Virus record (IMG/VR): IMGVR_UViG_3300034104_004584
Coordinates: 126,001-190,000 of that record
From: a virus
Length of the DNA: 64,000 nucleotides
Reading direction: 5' to 3' (one strand)
In this document: positions 1-9,056 of the stretch, piece after piece
Position numbering within the stretch: the first letter of the stretch is position 1
Layout: each line of letters opens with the position of its first letter
Position numbers and translations under genes: made by a program
The notes under the pieces: model-generated
What the model was told of the DNA's origin: nothing
Database searches by the model: none
What the model saw: the letters and a program-made list of their open reading frames with translations, nothing else

Positions 1-1
1 T

Positions 2-3000
2 ATATTAGCAAAAAATAATATTGGATATCATAACATCATTAAAATATCTTCTAAGTCTTTTGTTGATGGATACTATGGCAAACCTAGAATTGACCACGAC
101 CTTATCGCAGAGCACAGTGAGGGAATAATCGTTTTGTCCGGATGTCTTAATGGCGAGATATCTCAAGCTCTTTTAAGAAACGACTATGACTTTGCTTTAG
201 ATGCAGCAAAAAAGATGCAAGACATAGTTGGTAAAGAAAACTATTTTATAGAGATGCAAGACCACGGTCTTCCAGAACAAAGAAAAATTGCTGATCAGCT
301 TGTAGATATAGCTAACAAAATCGGTGCAAAGATTGTTCCAACTGGAGACTGTCACTATGTTCAAAAAGCAGACGCAGAAGCCCATGACGTAATGTTATGT
401 GTTGCAACAAACTCAAATATAAATAATCCAGATAGATTTTCTTTTTCTGTTGATGAATTTTATCTTCAATCATATGAGGATATGTCTAGAACATTTTCAG
501 AAGATTGGTTAAAAAATACAATGGTAGTCAACGACATGATTGACGTTGATCTTTCTTTTGGTCAGATTCACTTTCCGAATTTCCCAATGCCAACAAAAGA
601 ACCATCAGTTGAATACTTTGAAAGACTAGCTTGGGATGGATTAAAGAAAAAATATGGTGATCCACTTCCAACTCAGATCATGGAAAGAGCTAATCATGAA
701 TTAAAAGTAGTAAAGGAAATGGGATTTCCAGAGTACTTCTTGGTTGTTTCTGATCTAGTTAGATGGGCCAAATCAAACGATATTAGAGTAGGTTGGGGTA
801 GAGGTTCAGCTGCAGGCAGTGTGCTGTCTTATGCTTTTGATATTACAAACCTTGACCCAATTAGATTTGGTTTAATGTTTGAAAGATTCTTAGTAGAAGG
901 TCGAAAATCAATGCCCGATATCGACCTTGACTTTGACGATAGACATAGAGATAAAGTAATTGACTATGCTAGAAATAAATATGGAAACGACAAAGTTGCA
1001 CACATTTGCACCTTCAATAGAACAGGCGCTAGACAATCAATACGTGATGCTGCCAGAGCTCTTGGCTATGATTTTGTAACTGGAGATAAGGTTGCAAAGC
1101 TGGTTCCACCACCAGTGCTGGGTGTCTCTAAGAATCTATCTGAATGCATGGAAGTTGATGACTTTAAAAAAGAGTACTCCGTTAACTCAGAATCAAAAAA
1201 GATTGTAGACACAGCTTTTGGTTTAGAAGGTTTAGTTAGACAGACTGGAATACACGCTGCTGGAATTGTTATATCAAAAGGTCCACTGACTGACTATCTT
1301 CCTATTATGCAAAAAGGACAAGACAACCCAGTTGTTACTCAATGGGACATGGGAAGAGTGGAACAATGTGGACTACTAAAGATTGACTTCTTAGGACTAA
1401 GAAACCTTGGGGTGATAGATCAATGTGTTAAGCTCGTATCAAAAACTAGATCTATACACATAGAAGTAGATGATATTCCACTAGACGATAAAGCAACCTA
1501 TGACGAACTATGTAAGGGTAATGCAATAGGAGTTTTTCAACTTGAGTCCAGTGGCATGCGTGAATTAATGGTTCAAATGCAACCACAGAACATAGAAGAC
1601 ATCATGGCATTGATCTCATTATATAGACCAGGACCAATGGGCTCTGGAATGGACAAGCTATATATCGACAGAAAGCATGGCAGATCAAAAGTTACTTATG
1701 ATCACCAAAAGATGGAAAAAGTACTAGGGCCATCTTTAGGCATTATGTTATATCAAGAAGACGTACTAGGAGTTTCAAGAGAGTTAGCTGGATTCTCTTC
1801 AGCTGAAGCTGATGATCTTCGTAAAGCAATCGGCAAAAAACAAATGGATAAGATATCTTTGTTTAGAAATAAATTTGTCAAAGGATGCATAGAACATTCT
1901 TCTCTATCCGAAGATAGAGCAAATAAAATATACTCAGACATTGAATACTTCGGTGGTTACGGATTTAACAGAGCTCACGCAGCAAGCTATGCGATGATTT
2001 CATATGTGACAGCATACTTGAAGACCAATTACACAGTTGAGTACATGGCAGCTTTGATGAGTTCTGTTGTAGGAAATAAAGATAAGCAGTCTTTATATCT
2101 AGCTGACTGTAGAAAAAGAGGAATCAAAGTTGTTCCTCCTTCTATTAATTGGTCGCAAGAAGACTTCGGTGTCATAGATGAAAAGACAATTATCTTTGGA
2201 TTAGCAGCAGTTAATGGGATAGGTTATGCGGTCTCCGATGCAGTTATTTCTAGTAGAGAAGAAGGAAAACCGTACACATCAATGCATGACTTCTTTAGAA
2301 GAACAAGCCCTGCTGTTTTAAAGAAGGGAACTTTAGAACACCTAACTAAAGCAGGTGCTTTTGATGAACTTATTCAATCTACATTAGATAACGATTTTGG
2401 TAGAAGAACAGAACTAAGACTGCTTGAACAAGAAAAAGAAGAGCTAGGACTTTATGTTTCTAAAAATCCAGTAGATGGTATATGGGATCTTTTGTCTGAC
2501 AATATATCGCATGAAATAATTGAAACATCAGAAATGCCAGCTTCTTCAAGAGTAATGATTGCTGGCATTATATCTGGAGCTAAAAAGTTAATCACCAAAA
2601 AAGGTGCGAAGATGTTTAAGTTCAATGTTCAAGACATATCTTCAGATATTGAAGTCTTAGTTTTTCCTAGAGAAGCTAAAAACTATTCAGACGAATTCTT
2701 TAGCGATGGAGAAGTAGTAAAGATTACTGGCTCTGTTTCTAAAGATGGAGATGATGAAAATGCTGTTAGTAAAATTGTCTTAAATGCTTGCGAGAAGTTG
2801 GACCTGTCCACATTTGCAGGAGGTAAGCCAATATATTTAAGTACTAAAAAAACATTAACAGAAGTTAATTTAAAAGAAATAAATGATATAATTAATTCTA
2901 CAAAAGGTGGCTCTTATGTCTTTATTGAGATAGAAGAGGGCACAAAGAAAATCAAATTTAAATTCAACAATACAACTTCAATCACTGTTAAAGAACAGTT

Positions 3001-3028
3001 AGAAGAACTTATCAAGGAGATAAAGTGA
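2..3028 (+). CDS. dnaE: DNA polymerase III alpha subunit (DnaE-type), 5' truncated by the window edge
   Basis: Replicative C-family DNA polymerase of the phage. The reading frame is open from base 2, so the true start lies upstream; a TTG at 134 is not the start because conserved PHP-domain sequence (KPRIDHDLI, then SEGIIVLSGCLNGE) runs through it. Polymerase motifs follow: GWGRGSAAGS near 793-822, the catalytic aspartates PDIDLDFDDR near 914-943, LRKAIGKK and NRAHAASYAMI. An OB-fold-like segment sits near the C-terminus. No in-frame CGG codon occurs. Its stop overlaps the next start (GTGA). The family is certain; the missing N-terminus cannot be judged. Confidence 0.95.
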   Translation: MLAKNNIGYHNIIKISSKSFVDGYYGKPRIDHDLIAEHSEGIIVLSGCLNGEISQALLRNDYDFALDAAKKMQDIVGKENYFIEMQDHGLPEQRKIADQLVDIANKIGAKIVPTGDCHYVQKADAEAHDVMLCVATNSNINNPDRFSFSVDEFYLQSYEDMSRTFSEDWLKNTMVVNDMIDVDLSFGQIHFPNFPMPTKEPSVEYFERLAWDGLKKKYGDPLPTQIMERANHELKVVKEMGFPEYFLVVSDLVRWAKSNDIRVGWGRGSAAGSVLSYAFDITNLDPIRFGLMFERFLVEGRKSMPDIDLDFDDRHRDKVIDYARNKYGNDKVAHICTFNRTGARQSIRDAARALGYDFVTGDKVAKLVPPPVLGVSKNLSECMEVDDFKKEYSVNSESKKIVDTAFGLEGLVRQTGIHAAGIVISKGPLTDYLPIMQKGQDNPVVTQWDMGRVEQCGLLKIDFLGLRNLGVIDQCVKLVSKTRSIHIEVDDIPLDDKATYDELCKGNAIGVFQLESSGMRELMVQMQPQNIEDIMALISLYRPGPMGSGMDKLYIDRKHGRSKVTYDHQKMEKVLGPSLGIMLYQEDVLGVSRELAGFSSAEADDLRKAIGKKQMDKISLFRNKFVKGCIEHSSLSEDRANKIYSDIEYFGGYGFNRAHAASYAMISYVTAYLKTNYTVEYMAALMSSVVGNKDKQSLYLADCRKRGIKVVPPSINWSQEDFGVIDEKTIIFGLAAVNGIGYAVSDAVISSREEGKPYTSMHDFFRRTSPAVLKKGTLEHLTKAGAFDELIQSTLDNDFGRRTELRLLEQEKEELGLYVSKNPVDGIWDLLSDNISHEIIETSEMPASSRVMIAGIISGAKKLITKKGAKMFKFNVQDISSDIEVLVFPREAKNYSDEFFSDGEVVKITGSVSKDGDDENAVSKIVLNACEKLDLSTFAGGKPIYLSTKKTLTEVNLKEINDIINSTKGGSYVFIEIEEGTKKIKFKFNNTTSITVKEQLEELIKEIK

Positions 3029-3393
3029 CTATTAAAGGAACATATAAAAATCCTACGGAGAGACCATGCTGGACTTTTTGTCCGTCATGCAACAGATGTC
3101 AAGATAAGGGTAGATACTCTGCTTGCAGAGGCTGCTCAGGAAGATATGACCCAGAGGGAGTAACTGATCCTGATATTGATGATTATTGCGACTGCAAAAA
3201 TGGAAACCTTAGATGGAAGACCAAGCAGGGTAAGTTAATCATGACACGATTTAAGACCAACCCATTTAAAGGAACAGTCAAGTATGAGAAAAAATCAGAA
3301 GACGAAAGAGACTGGGACTCTTATCTGGCTGACATGAGAGAAAAAATGAACGATCCAAACTGGAATCCAATAACTATAGTAGACGAGGATTAA
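3025..3393 (+). CDS. Small Cys-rich protein, probable zinc binder
   Basis: 122 aa, GTG start overlapping the dnaE stop, so probably translationally coupled. The N-terminal half carries clustered cysteines (CPSCNRC, then CRGC, then CDC), consistent with one or two zinc sites. The C-terminal half is charged. No named family recognised. Its position directly after the polymerase suggests a replication-associated role, but that is inference only. Confidence 0.75.
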   Translation: MTIKGTYKNPTERPCWTFCPSCNRCQDKGRYSACRGCSGRYDPEGVTDPDIDDYCDCKNGNLRWKTKQGKLIMTRFKTNPFKGTVKYEKKSEDERDWDSYLADMREKMNDPNWNPITIVDED

Positions 3394-3394
3394 A

Positions 3395-3625
3395 ATGATA
3401 AAAGATGAAGCTGGACGAGTAGTACTAAATAATATAAACCTTATTGAGTATCAGCAAGAACAAGTATCTGATGGAAGATACTTTATTCAAGTAGGAGTAG
3501 TGGGTCTCTATTGTTCCGAAAAGGAGTTAAAGGACTTATATACAGTCCTTAATTACTATTGTCACATAGAGGATTTTGCAGAATGCAATATCAAAATAGG
3601 AGACGAAAATGTGGCCATACGTTGA
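3395..3625 (+). CDS. Hypothetical protein
   Basis: 76 aa, starting one base after the preceding stop and overlapping the next small gene by 17 bases. No recognisable domain; mixed alpha/beta composition with several Tyr and Cys. Operon context with dnaE is the only clue. Confidence 0.65.
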   Translation: MIKDEAGRVVLNNINLIEYQQEQVSDGRYFIQVGVVGLYCSEKELKDLYTVLNYYCHIEDFAECNIKIGDENVAIR

Positions 3626-3770
3626 AGACGATCATATGGAGATTGGCAACTCAGGATGGATTCCTGTAGGAGAAGGTCTTTTTAAGAATATGAAAACAGG
3701 AAAAATTATTGACGAAACAGGCGTTGAGTACGACGCTAATGGAAACGTCGTAGAGCAAGAGGATGAATGA
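3609..3770 (+). CDS. Hypothetical small acidic protein
   Basis: 53 aa, ATG at 3609, ends EQEDE. Its stop overlaps the ATG of the RecB-like nuclease gene as ATGA (3767-3770), the usual sign of coupled translation, which supports it being real despite its size. No function recognised. Confidence 0.6.
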   Translation: MWPYVEDDHMEIGNSGWIPVGEGLFKNMKTGKIIDETGVEYDANGNVVEQEDE

Positions 3771-4567
3771 GTTTAGAGATAAGAAGAATTGAAGACATAG
3801 ATGACTTCACTAAGTTAACCCTTAGTGAGTTTAGCTATTCCAGAATAGACACATACGAGATGTGTCCTTCTAAGTATTTTTTTTCTTACATAAAAAAGGA
3901 ACCAAGACAGTTCAATGGTCCGGCAATACTTGGAAACATAGTTCATGAGGTCTTAGAGAATACAGTATCTGCTGAAGATGTTTTGGACTTAGACGAGATG
4001 CACAACAAGTACATTGAGAGTATTGACTCATACGATCCAAACAAAGCTCTTTCTGAAGACCTATTGAATGCTGGCGCTCAGATCATAGATGAATTTTTTG
4101 ACCTAAACAAAGATAAAACTTTTGATGTATATGGAAAAGAAATTGGATTTAAGTTTGTTATAGGAAACTATTCGATAATTGGATTCATTGACAGAATTGA
4201 TGTTGTTGATGACAATGTTTTTATTGTGGACTACAAAACTGGAAAGAGAGAAGTAGCAGCAAAAGATGTTTCTTCCAATCTGCAGATGGGGATATATGCA
4301 CTTGCTGCTAGCGTCATGTTTCCTGGTAAGACTATCACAGCTGCACTCCACTATCTTAGAACCAACAGACTTAAGGCCCATACTTATTCTAAAGAAGACC
4401 TAGAATTTATTAAACAGAAATTAGTAGAAAGAATTATGGTTATTGTAGAGGACCAGAACTTCTCTCCTACTCTCAATGAGAGAGTATGCTCTTTCTGTGA
4501 CCATTCTCAAAGCGGGGCGTGTGCTGTGGGTGCAGTGAGATTAAAAAAATTTAGAAAGTATACATAA
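3767..4567 (+). CDS. PD-(D/E)XK nuclease, RecB/Cas4-like
   Basis: 266 aa. The N-terminus has the SYSRIDTYEMCPSKY start typical of RecB-family (PDDEXK_1) nucleases, then GNIVHEVLE. The catalytic core is GFIDRID followed by VDYKTGK (D and the D-x-K). A C-terminal cysteine set (CSFCDHSQSGAC), with the N-terminal Cys, could hold a Cas4/AddB-type Fe-S cluster. Likely acts on DNA ends during replication or recombination. It closes the first operon and is followed by a strong terminator. Confidence 0.85.
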   Translation: MSLEIRRIEDIDDFTKLTLSEFSYSRIDTYEMCPSKYFFSYIKKEPRQFNGPAILGNIVHEVLENTVSAEDVLDLDEMHNKYIESIDSYDPNKALSEDLLNAGAQIIDEFFDLNKDKTFDVYGKEIGFKFVIGNYSIIGFIDRIDVVDDNVFIVDYKTGKREVAAKDVSSNLQMGIYALAASVMFPGKTITAALHYLRTNRLKAHTYSKEDLEFIKQKLVERIMVIVEDQNFSPTLNERVCSFCDHSQSGACAVGAVRLKKFRKYT

Positions 4568-4573
4568 AAAAAA

Positions 4574-4602
4574 GCCCCAGGGAATTAACCCTGGGGCTTT
4601 TA
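4574..4602. terminator. Intrinsic terminator between convergent genes
   Basis: Perfect 9-bp GC-rich stem (4574-4582 with 4589-4597), 6-base loop, T-run on the + side and A-run on the other side. It can therefore serve both the rightward operon and the short leftward gene that ends at 4620. Confidence 0.9.
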
Positions 4603-4619
4603 TGTTATTAACTATTAAA

Positions 4620-4790
4620 TTAGAACTGCTCGACCGAGTCAAGCTGGGCAGAAGCAACCAAGTCAAAGTCTGACTCAACGACGATCTTTACTGCGTCATT
4701 ATGGTCGAAACCAAGGGCACTGAGGTCCTCGATTACTGACTCGTTGATTGTCTGGCTGATGCTGTTGATGATTGTGTTTAATGTATTCAT
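4620..4790 (-). CDS. Hypothetical small acidic protein
   Basis: 56 aa from ATG at 4790; a longer in-frame extension to 4907 exists but overlaps the divergent promoter. The middle (LSALGFDHNDAVKIVVESDFDL) looks like a short UBA-type helical pattern, which is only a resemblance. The only leftward gene in the first 21 kb; it converges on the terminator at 4574. Confidence 0.6.
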   Translation of the reverse strand: MNTLNTIINSISQTINESVIEDLSALGFDHNDAVKIVVESDFDLVASAQLDSVEQF

Positions 4791-4843
4791 GATAGATACT
4801 CTATCACCTTTCTGCCTTGGTGGCAACTTTTTGTGGTTATTTT

Positions 4844-4872
4844 TTGTTTTTACTTTGAATATAAAGTATAAT
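4844..4872 (+). promoter_or_regulatory. Sigma70-type promoter
   Basis: TTGTTT at 4844-4849 and a perfect TATAAT at 4867-4872, 17 bases apart. It would start transcription near 4879, ahead of the nuclease and sigma-factor genes. The host-type boxes suggest early or middle expression by host RNA polymerase. Confidence 0.75.
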
Positions 4873-4905
4873 ATATGTATGTTTGACGTCGATAAGGATA
4901 ACACC

Positions 4906-5463
4906 ATGAATACAGAAGTGACAACTCCTGAGCAGTATTTTTTTTCTAGATCCAGGAAAAGATCTCACCCAAATTTTAAAAAGATGATAGCAGAGGCAAT
5001 TGATACTATCGTCCTTAAAGATGATAGTAAGAGCTCAAGGGGAAATGCGTATAAGCATACTAAGTCTGGACACAGGGAAGATTTAGGAATTGTCCTTAGG
5101 TCAAACTGGGAAGCAAACGTGGCGAGGATATATAACGCCTATGAGATCGAATTTGAATTTGAACCAAAAGTTTTTAGCTATCCAGTAAAGAGGGGAACAA
5201 AGGGTTACACTCCCGATTTCTATCTACCAAAACATGATGAGTGGTTAGAAGTAAAAGGTTACTTGGATGATAAAAGTAAAATCAAACTTAAAAGATTTAA
5301 AAGATATTATCCAGAAGAATTTTCAAAATTAACATTTGTTTGTAGCAAGTACTCAAACAATGCTAAAAGCTTTGCTCAAGAAATAGGGATTCCACAAGTA
5401 GTTTACTATGAAGAAATTAAAAATTATTATATGGATAAGATTCCATATTGGGAAGGAAAGTAG
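4906..5463 (+). CDS. PD-(D/E)XK endonuclease, TnsA-N-like fold
   Basis: 185 aa from ATG at 4906, chosen because AAGGA lies 8 bases upstream and the promoter at 4844-4872 would leave a proper leader; an ATG at 4879 sits on the expected transcription start. The core is GYTPDFYLP followed by WLEVKGY, the D...E-x-K signature of TnsA/Holliday-type nucleases. R and E residues before it (LRSNWEANVARIY) match the helix that precedes this core in related phage endonucleases. Probably a DNA endonuclease for repair or packaging; substrate unknown. Confidence 0.75.
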   Translation: MNTEVTTPEQYFFSRSRKRSHPNFKKMIAEAIDTIVLKDDSKSSRGNAYKHTKSGHREDLGIVLRSNWEANVARIYNAYEIEFEFEPKVFSYPVKRGTKGYTPDFYLPKHDEWLEVKGYLDDKSKIKLKRFKRYYPEEFSKLTFVCSKYSNNAKSFAQEIGIPQVVYYEEIKNYYMDKIPYWEGK

Positions 5464-5465
5464 TT

Positions 5466-6325
5466 ATGTCTAGCTACAAAGAACAGTATTATAGTTTAGA
5501 AGAAAACGAGATGCAAGACCTCATTGCTAAAGCAAAAAAGGGCTCTGCAAAATCTCAAGAAGAACTCTTAAAAGTATTCAATAACTTTTTAACAAAGTAT
5601 GTAAGCATGTTATTCTACCGGAAAATATAGCTACAACGATTATGACATCAGAAGATTCATATCGCTATTTGTTAAAGATAACTTTGTTAGATTTGCACTC
5701 ATGAAGAATAAATTAAATTCCGCTGGATATAAGCACGTCAATGAGTGCATGAGGCGGAATACTTTATATGACAAAGAGATATTGCTCTGAAGAGGACGTA
5801 AGGCAAACGGTAAATCTTACTTTCCTTCAATGCGTGCAAAGGTATGAACGAAGAGATTCTGAAAAAGGACCAATCCCATTCAGTGCGTTCCTTTATAGTT
5901 ATTTCTTTTACTTGCTCAAAAAGAATGTCGACACATTTTTGATAGATCAACTAGGAAGGAAGTCATTCCCTCTATACACTGAGAGCTCTACAGGAGAAGA
6001 TGGATCAGATCAAACTGAAGGATTCAATGTAGACACTATTGAGTACGCAGTAAGAGATTTAATTTTTGCAGGCAATGTAGATGAGTTTTGGGTACTGGGA
6101 GAAAACACTCAACCTCCTTTTGATCAACTCACCGTACAGGAGAGACAGCTTATCAAGTGGAAGTATGTGGATGGCAAGAAGTCTTCCGACATTGCTGCTA
6201 AAATTACAGAGCACCCAAATACAGTTAGAGAACACATTAGCAAGGTAAAGATCAAACTTAAAGATATACTGTTGTCTGACGGAATGCAAGAATTCTTATT
6301 GCTAACTAATATAGAAGGAAAGTAA
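5466..6325 (+). CDS. Phage RNA polymerase sigma factor, requires two +1 frameshifts
   Basis: 285 aa if two shifts occur. Fragment 1 (5466-5618) has a sigma-70 family N-terminus (MQDLIAKAKKGSAKSQEELL). At the in-frame CGG 5619-5621 the frame breaks: 0-frame stops at 5628, but skipping C5619 gives GKYSYNDYDIRRFISLF and more. At the in-frame CGG 5755-5757 it breaks again: the middle frame stops at 5788, but skipping C5755 gives GILYMTKRYCSEEDVRQTV and more. The third part ends in a clear region 4 helix-turn-helix (LTVQERQLIKWKYVDGKKSS, near aa 222). Likely directs phage promoters. Both breaks have identical geometry (C-GGA). Confidence 0.85.
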
Positions 6326-6326
6326 A

Positions 6327-6836
6327 TTGGAAGACAACTACAGCATTTTAAACGGTTTGTATAACTTTTTAAATCCGCAATTAAGAGAGATAGTTCAGGC
6401 GTTTTCTAAGCCAGAAGATCTAGACAAATACTTTATTGAAATACCAGATGTTAATTATATTGATTTAACCATTCATGACCTAGCTTCTTTGGTGGCAAGA
6501 GCATCAAATGTGTACAGCAGAGTCGCAAGATTCGCAGGAATAGCTAGGGCTCAAAGAAAGCTTTTAGAAGGAAAATACAAAAGAGTATACAAGGCTAATC
6601 GTTTTGGAAAGAATGAAGCCGAAAGAGAAGCCACCGCTATAGCAGCAGCCGAGAAAGAATATGAAGCACTTACAGCAGTTGAAGCTGTTGTCGAGCTTGC
6701 TGAGTCAATGGAGTCAGCTGCTCGAGTTTCTTCTGAATCCGCAAGAAAGCTAATGGATAAAGTCCAGTCTATGCAAGTTGCTAATGCTAGAGAAGACAAG
6801 GGCTATTATTCAGAAAAAGATTACAGCACATTTTAG
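6327..6836 (+). CDS. Hypothetical helical protein
   Basis: 169 aa, TTG start with GGAAAG just upstream, directly after the sigma gene. The middle and C-terminal parts are Ala/Glu/Lys-rich and strongly helical (ERE, AAAEKEYEAL, ESMESAARVSSESARKLMDKV), consistent with a coiled coil. No family recognised. Confidence 0.65.
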   Translation: MEDNYSILNGLYNFLNPQLREIVQAFSKPEDLDKYFIEIPDVNYIDLTIHDLASLVARASNVYSRVARFAGIARAQRKLLEGKYKRVYKANRFGKNEAEREATAIAAAEKEYEALTAVEAVVELAESMESAARVSSESARKLMDKVQSMQVANAREDKGYYSEKDYSTF

Positions 6837-6842
6837 GAATAC

Positions 6843-7052
6843 ATGTACATAGGTCATTACAAAGCAGTCAAATCAAACCAAGAATTTTTTTCTATGATTA
6901 GAAATAGTCTTGATTTTCCAACCCAAGCGGAATACAAAGGGGAAAGATATCTTCTTCAAACAACTTACTCGGTAGCTTCTAAGTCGATGCAAAAAAGAGT
7001 TACGGATAGAGCCGATGAACTTGGCATACCTAGAGATATTAATGTAGACTAA
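6843..7052 (+). CDS. Hypothetical protein
   Basis: 69 aa, in the operon between the coiled-coil protein and RNase H, with short gaps on both sides. No domain recognised. Confidence 0.6.
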   Translation: MYIGHYKAVKSNQEFFSMIRNSLDFPTQAEYKGERYLLQTTYSVASKSMQKRVTDRADELGIPRDINVD

Positions 7053-7053
7053 T

Positions 7054-7488
7054 ATGAATATAGAAGTTTTTTGCGACGGTGCCTCGAGAGGTCAAGGACA
7101 AAAAAAAGTTGGAGAAGCTTCTTGTGCCGTAGTTGTTTATAAGAACAGAAGAAAAATAGCACAGTTTGCTAGAGGACTTGGTCAAAGAAGTAACAACGAA
7201 GCTGAGTATGAGGCAGTAATAGCAGCACTTCTCATGTGTTCCATGTCAGACTTAAAAGATCCAATCATATATACAGACTCAGCGGTAATAGCAAATCATA
7301 TCTCCGGAAAATGGAAATGCAAGAACGCTGCCCTTCTTCCTCTTCTGATGACCATAGAAGACATAAAAGAAGAATATCAATTTAGAGTATTGCAAGTTCC
7401 CAGAGCTTTTGTATGGGAGGCAGACATGTTAGCTAATGAATTTTTAGATCAATTAAAAGAGAGAAAAGCAAGTAGTACAGAAAAGTAA
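7054..7488 (+). CDS. rnhA: Ribonuclease H type I
   Basis: 144 aa, the normal length for RNase HI. The catalytic pattern is present: D in VFCDGASRG, E in NNEAEYEAV, D in IYTDSAVI and D in WEADMLANEF. It cleaves RNA in RNA:DNA hybrids and probably removes primers during phage replication. Next to a dNMP kinase gene. Confidence 0.9.
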   Translation: MNIEVFCDGASRGQGQKKVGEASCAVVVYKNRRKIAQFARGLGQRSNNEAEYEAVIAALLMCSMSDLKDPIIYTDSAVIANHISGKWKCKNAALLPLLMTIEDIKEEYQFRVLQVPRAFVWEADMLANEFLDQLKERKASSTEK

Positions 7489-7505
7489 ATGGTAGAATAG
7501 AGAGT

Positions 7506-8291
7506 ATGAGTATTAATTTTAAACAAGACTATCCAATTGTTATCGGACTTGCAGGGAAAGCTGGAAGCGGTAAAACATCAGTTGCAGAATATCTCGTGCC
7601 AAAGGGCTCTATAGAGACAACATTATATGGAATGAAGTGGGATCACATATTTTATGCCCTACCACTATATGAGATGGCATCTATTAAGAGATCAATTAGA
7701 GGATTCAATCAAGAGTCAAGACAACTGTATGCCATTCATGATACCCTTTATGACATTTATGGCAGAAGTCCTATCGGAACGATACCGGATTACGAAACTT
7801 TTGTATCAAAAGTAAAAGAAATCTACAATCTTTCAATTGAAGAAGAAGGTGTCAAGCCTCGATCATTTTTGCAGAAATCTGGTGACATTTGCAGAGAAGG
7901 ATATGCGGACTGCTTCTCCGATTGGGCTATCACAAAGTCAACTAGATTGTATAATTCTTACAGAAAAAATCTGAATGAAGAAGACGATGAACTTCCTTTC
8001 GTTGTATTCATATCAGATGTAAGATTTGTAAACGAGGCAGAAAAAATCCTCAATCAACCCAATGGAATTGTTATCTGCTTTGATGCTAATGAAGATACTT
8101 TAAATGATAGAATATTAAAAAGAGATGGAAAATTAATGAGTAGCGATCAAAAGAATCACATATCAGAACAACAAATTGATACAATTAAATCTATGGCCAG
8201 CTTGATTATTTCAACAGATAACATGACCATAGAAGAACAAGCTCAGGCAACACTAAAGGCCTTAGGAATACTAAAGGAAGCCAATGCCTAA
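7506..8291 (+). CDS. Deoxynucleoside monophosphate kinase-like protein
   Basis: 261 aa. P-loop GLAGKAGSGKTS near aa 14-25, then a long lid-like region and a C-terminal ISTDN segment, as in T4 gp1-type dNMP kinases. It would phosphorylate dNMPs for DNA synthesis. Its end overlaps the next start by 8 bases. Confidence 0.8.
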   Translation: MSINFKQDYPIVIGLAGKAGSGKTSVAEYLVPKGSIETTLYGMKWDHIFYALPLYEMASIKRSIRGFNQESRQLYAIHDTLYDIYGRSPIGTIPDYETFVSKVKEIYNLSIEEEGVKPRSFLQKSGDICREGYADCFSDWAITKSTRLYNSYRKNLNEEDDELPFVVFISDVRFVNEAEKILNQPNGIVICFDANEDTLNDRILKRDGKLMSSDQKNHISEQQIDTIKSMASLIISTDNMTIEEQAQATLKALGILKEANA

Positions 8292-8604
8292 GGTATCTAA
8301 AAGCGCATTCGAACAATCAACAGACTCTCCAATAGAACAGGTAGTAAACTTAATGGCACAAGAAATATCAATCTCTACAAATCCAGTATTTATTTGTGGA
8401 GTGAACAGAAAAATAAATATAGGCAATTTCGAGAACATCGACGTATATGCTGGGATCACTATCCCGTTGTCTAATATTGACCCATCTGATAGAGAAGCTC
8501 TTTCCGAGGCAATTCAGGCTGCAGCAGCAGACGGATTTGCTATGGTCTCAAGAGAGACTGGTGAAAGATATACTCTAATTAAAGAGTCTCAACAAGGAAA
8601 ATAA
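8284..8604 (+). CDS. Hypothetical protein
   Basis: 106 aa, last gene of the first rightward operon. Acidic N-terminus, two short hydrophobic strands, and ALSEAIQAAAADGF helix. No family recognised. Confidence 0.6.
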   Translation: MPKVSKSAFEQSTDSPIEQVVNLMAQEISISTNPVFICGVNRKINIGNFENIDVYAGITIPLSNIDPSDREALSEAIQAAAADGFAMVSRETGERYTLIKESQQGK

Positions 8605-8617
8605 TTATTTTTGGTTG

Positions 8618-8646
8618 TTTTTCTGATAGAAACAATGTATTATAAT
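8618..8646 (+). promoter_or_regulatory. Probable promoter
   Basis: Perfect TATAAT at 8641-8646 about 37 bases before the ATG at 8683. The -35 region is a weak T-rich hexamer near 8618-8623 (17 bases away); TTGTTT at 8615-8620 would need a long 20-base spacer. Confidence 0.5.
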
Positions 8647-8682
8647 TATTGAATTAATTCAACTATTAACTAAGAGGTTAAA

Positions 8683-8985
8683 ATGATTAACAAGCTAGCA
8701 AAGAAAGTCACCTCATTTTTGGTGGGTTTCAAGAAGAAAGATGCAAAGTCCGTTCAGGATTCTGTTATCAACAAAGTTATTGACAAGGTTGCCGAAGACA
8801 TCACTGAGGTCGCAGAAGTAGCAGAAAAGGCAGTAGAAAATGTCTTGGAAGTTGCAGCTGAGGAAACCAAGAAAGTAACAAAGGTTGTGGAGACCAAGGT
8901 TCCAAAGGCTCCCAAGAAGGCAGCAGCAGAGCCTAAGAAAGCAGCAGCTAAGCCTAAGGGTAGACCAAAGAAAGATCCACAATAA
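8683..8985 (+). CDS. Amphipathic-helix protein with basic AT-hook-like tail
   Basis: 100 aa. A Lys-rich N-terminus, a long acidic helical stretch (KVAEDITEVAEVAEKAVENV), then a Lys/Ala/Pro-rich tail with PKKAAA repeats and KGRPKK, which resembles an AT-hook or histone-H1 tail. Likely a DNA-binding or virion-internal protein; inferred from composition only. Own promoter and terminator. Confidence 0.65.
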   Translation: MINKLAKKVTSFLVGFKKKDAKSVQDSVINKVIDKVAEDITEVAEVAEKAVENVLEVAAEETKKVTKVVETKVPKAPKKAAAEPKKAAAKPKGRPKKDPQ

Positions 8986-8997
8986 TCTTCAAAGATT

Positions 8998-9040
8998 AAA
9001 GGGTTCTCTTAGATTTAAAAGTTTAAGGGAACCCTTTTTC
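8998..9040 (+). terminator. Intrinsic terminator
   Basis: 9-bp stem AAAGGGTTC (8998-9006) with GAACCCTTT (9029-9037), a 22-base loop and a following T-run. It closes the single-gene unit starting at 8683. Confidence 0.75.
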
Positions 9041-9041
9041 T

Positions 9042-9050
9042 GTTACTATA
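9042..9050 (+). promoter_or_regulatory. TACTAT-type putative phage promoter element
   Basis: GTTACTATA, one of eight sites of this kind before rightward genes. It lies 6 bases before the ATG at 9057, so this transcript would have almost no leader. Confidence 0.5.
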
Positions 9051-9056
9051 TACCTT

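Noticed and set aside
134-3028. DnaE starting at TTG 134
   Set aside because: Conserved PHP-domain sequence continues upstream to the window edge.
4744-4905. Nuclease gene starting upstream at 4744
   Set aside because: This region is hydrophobic nonsense overlapping the opposite gene, and a promoter lies at 4844-4872.
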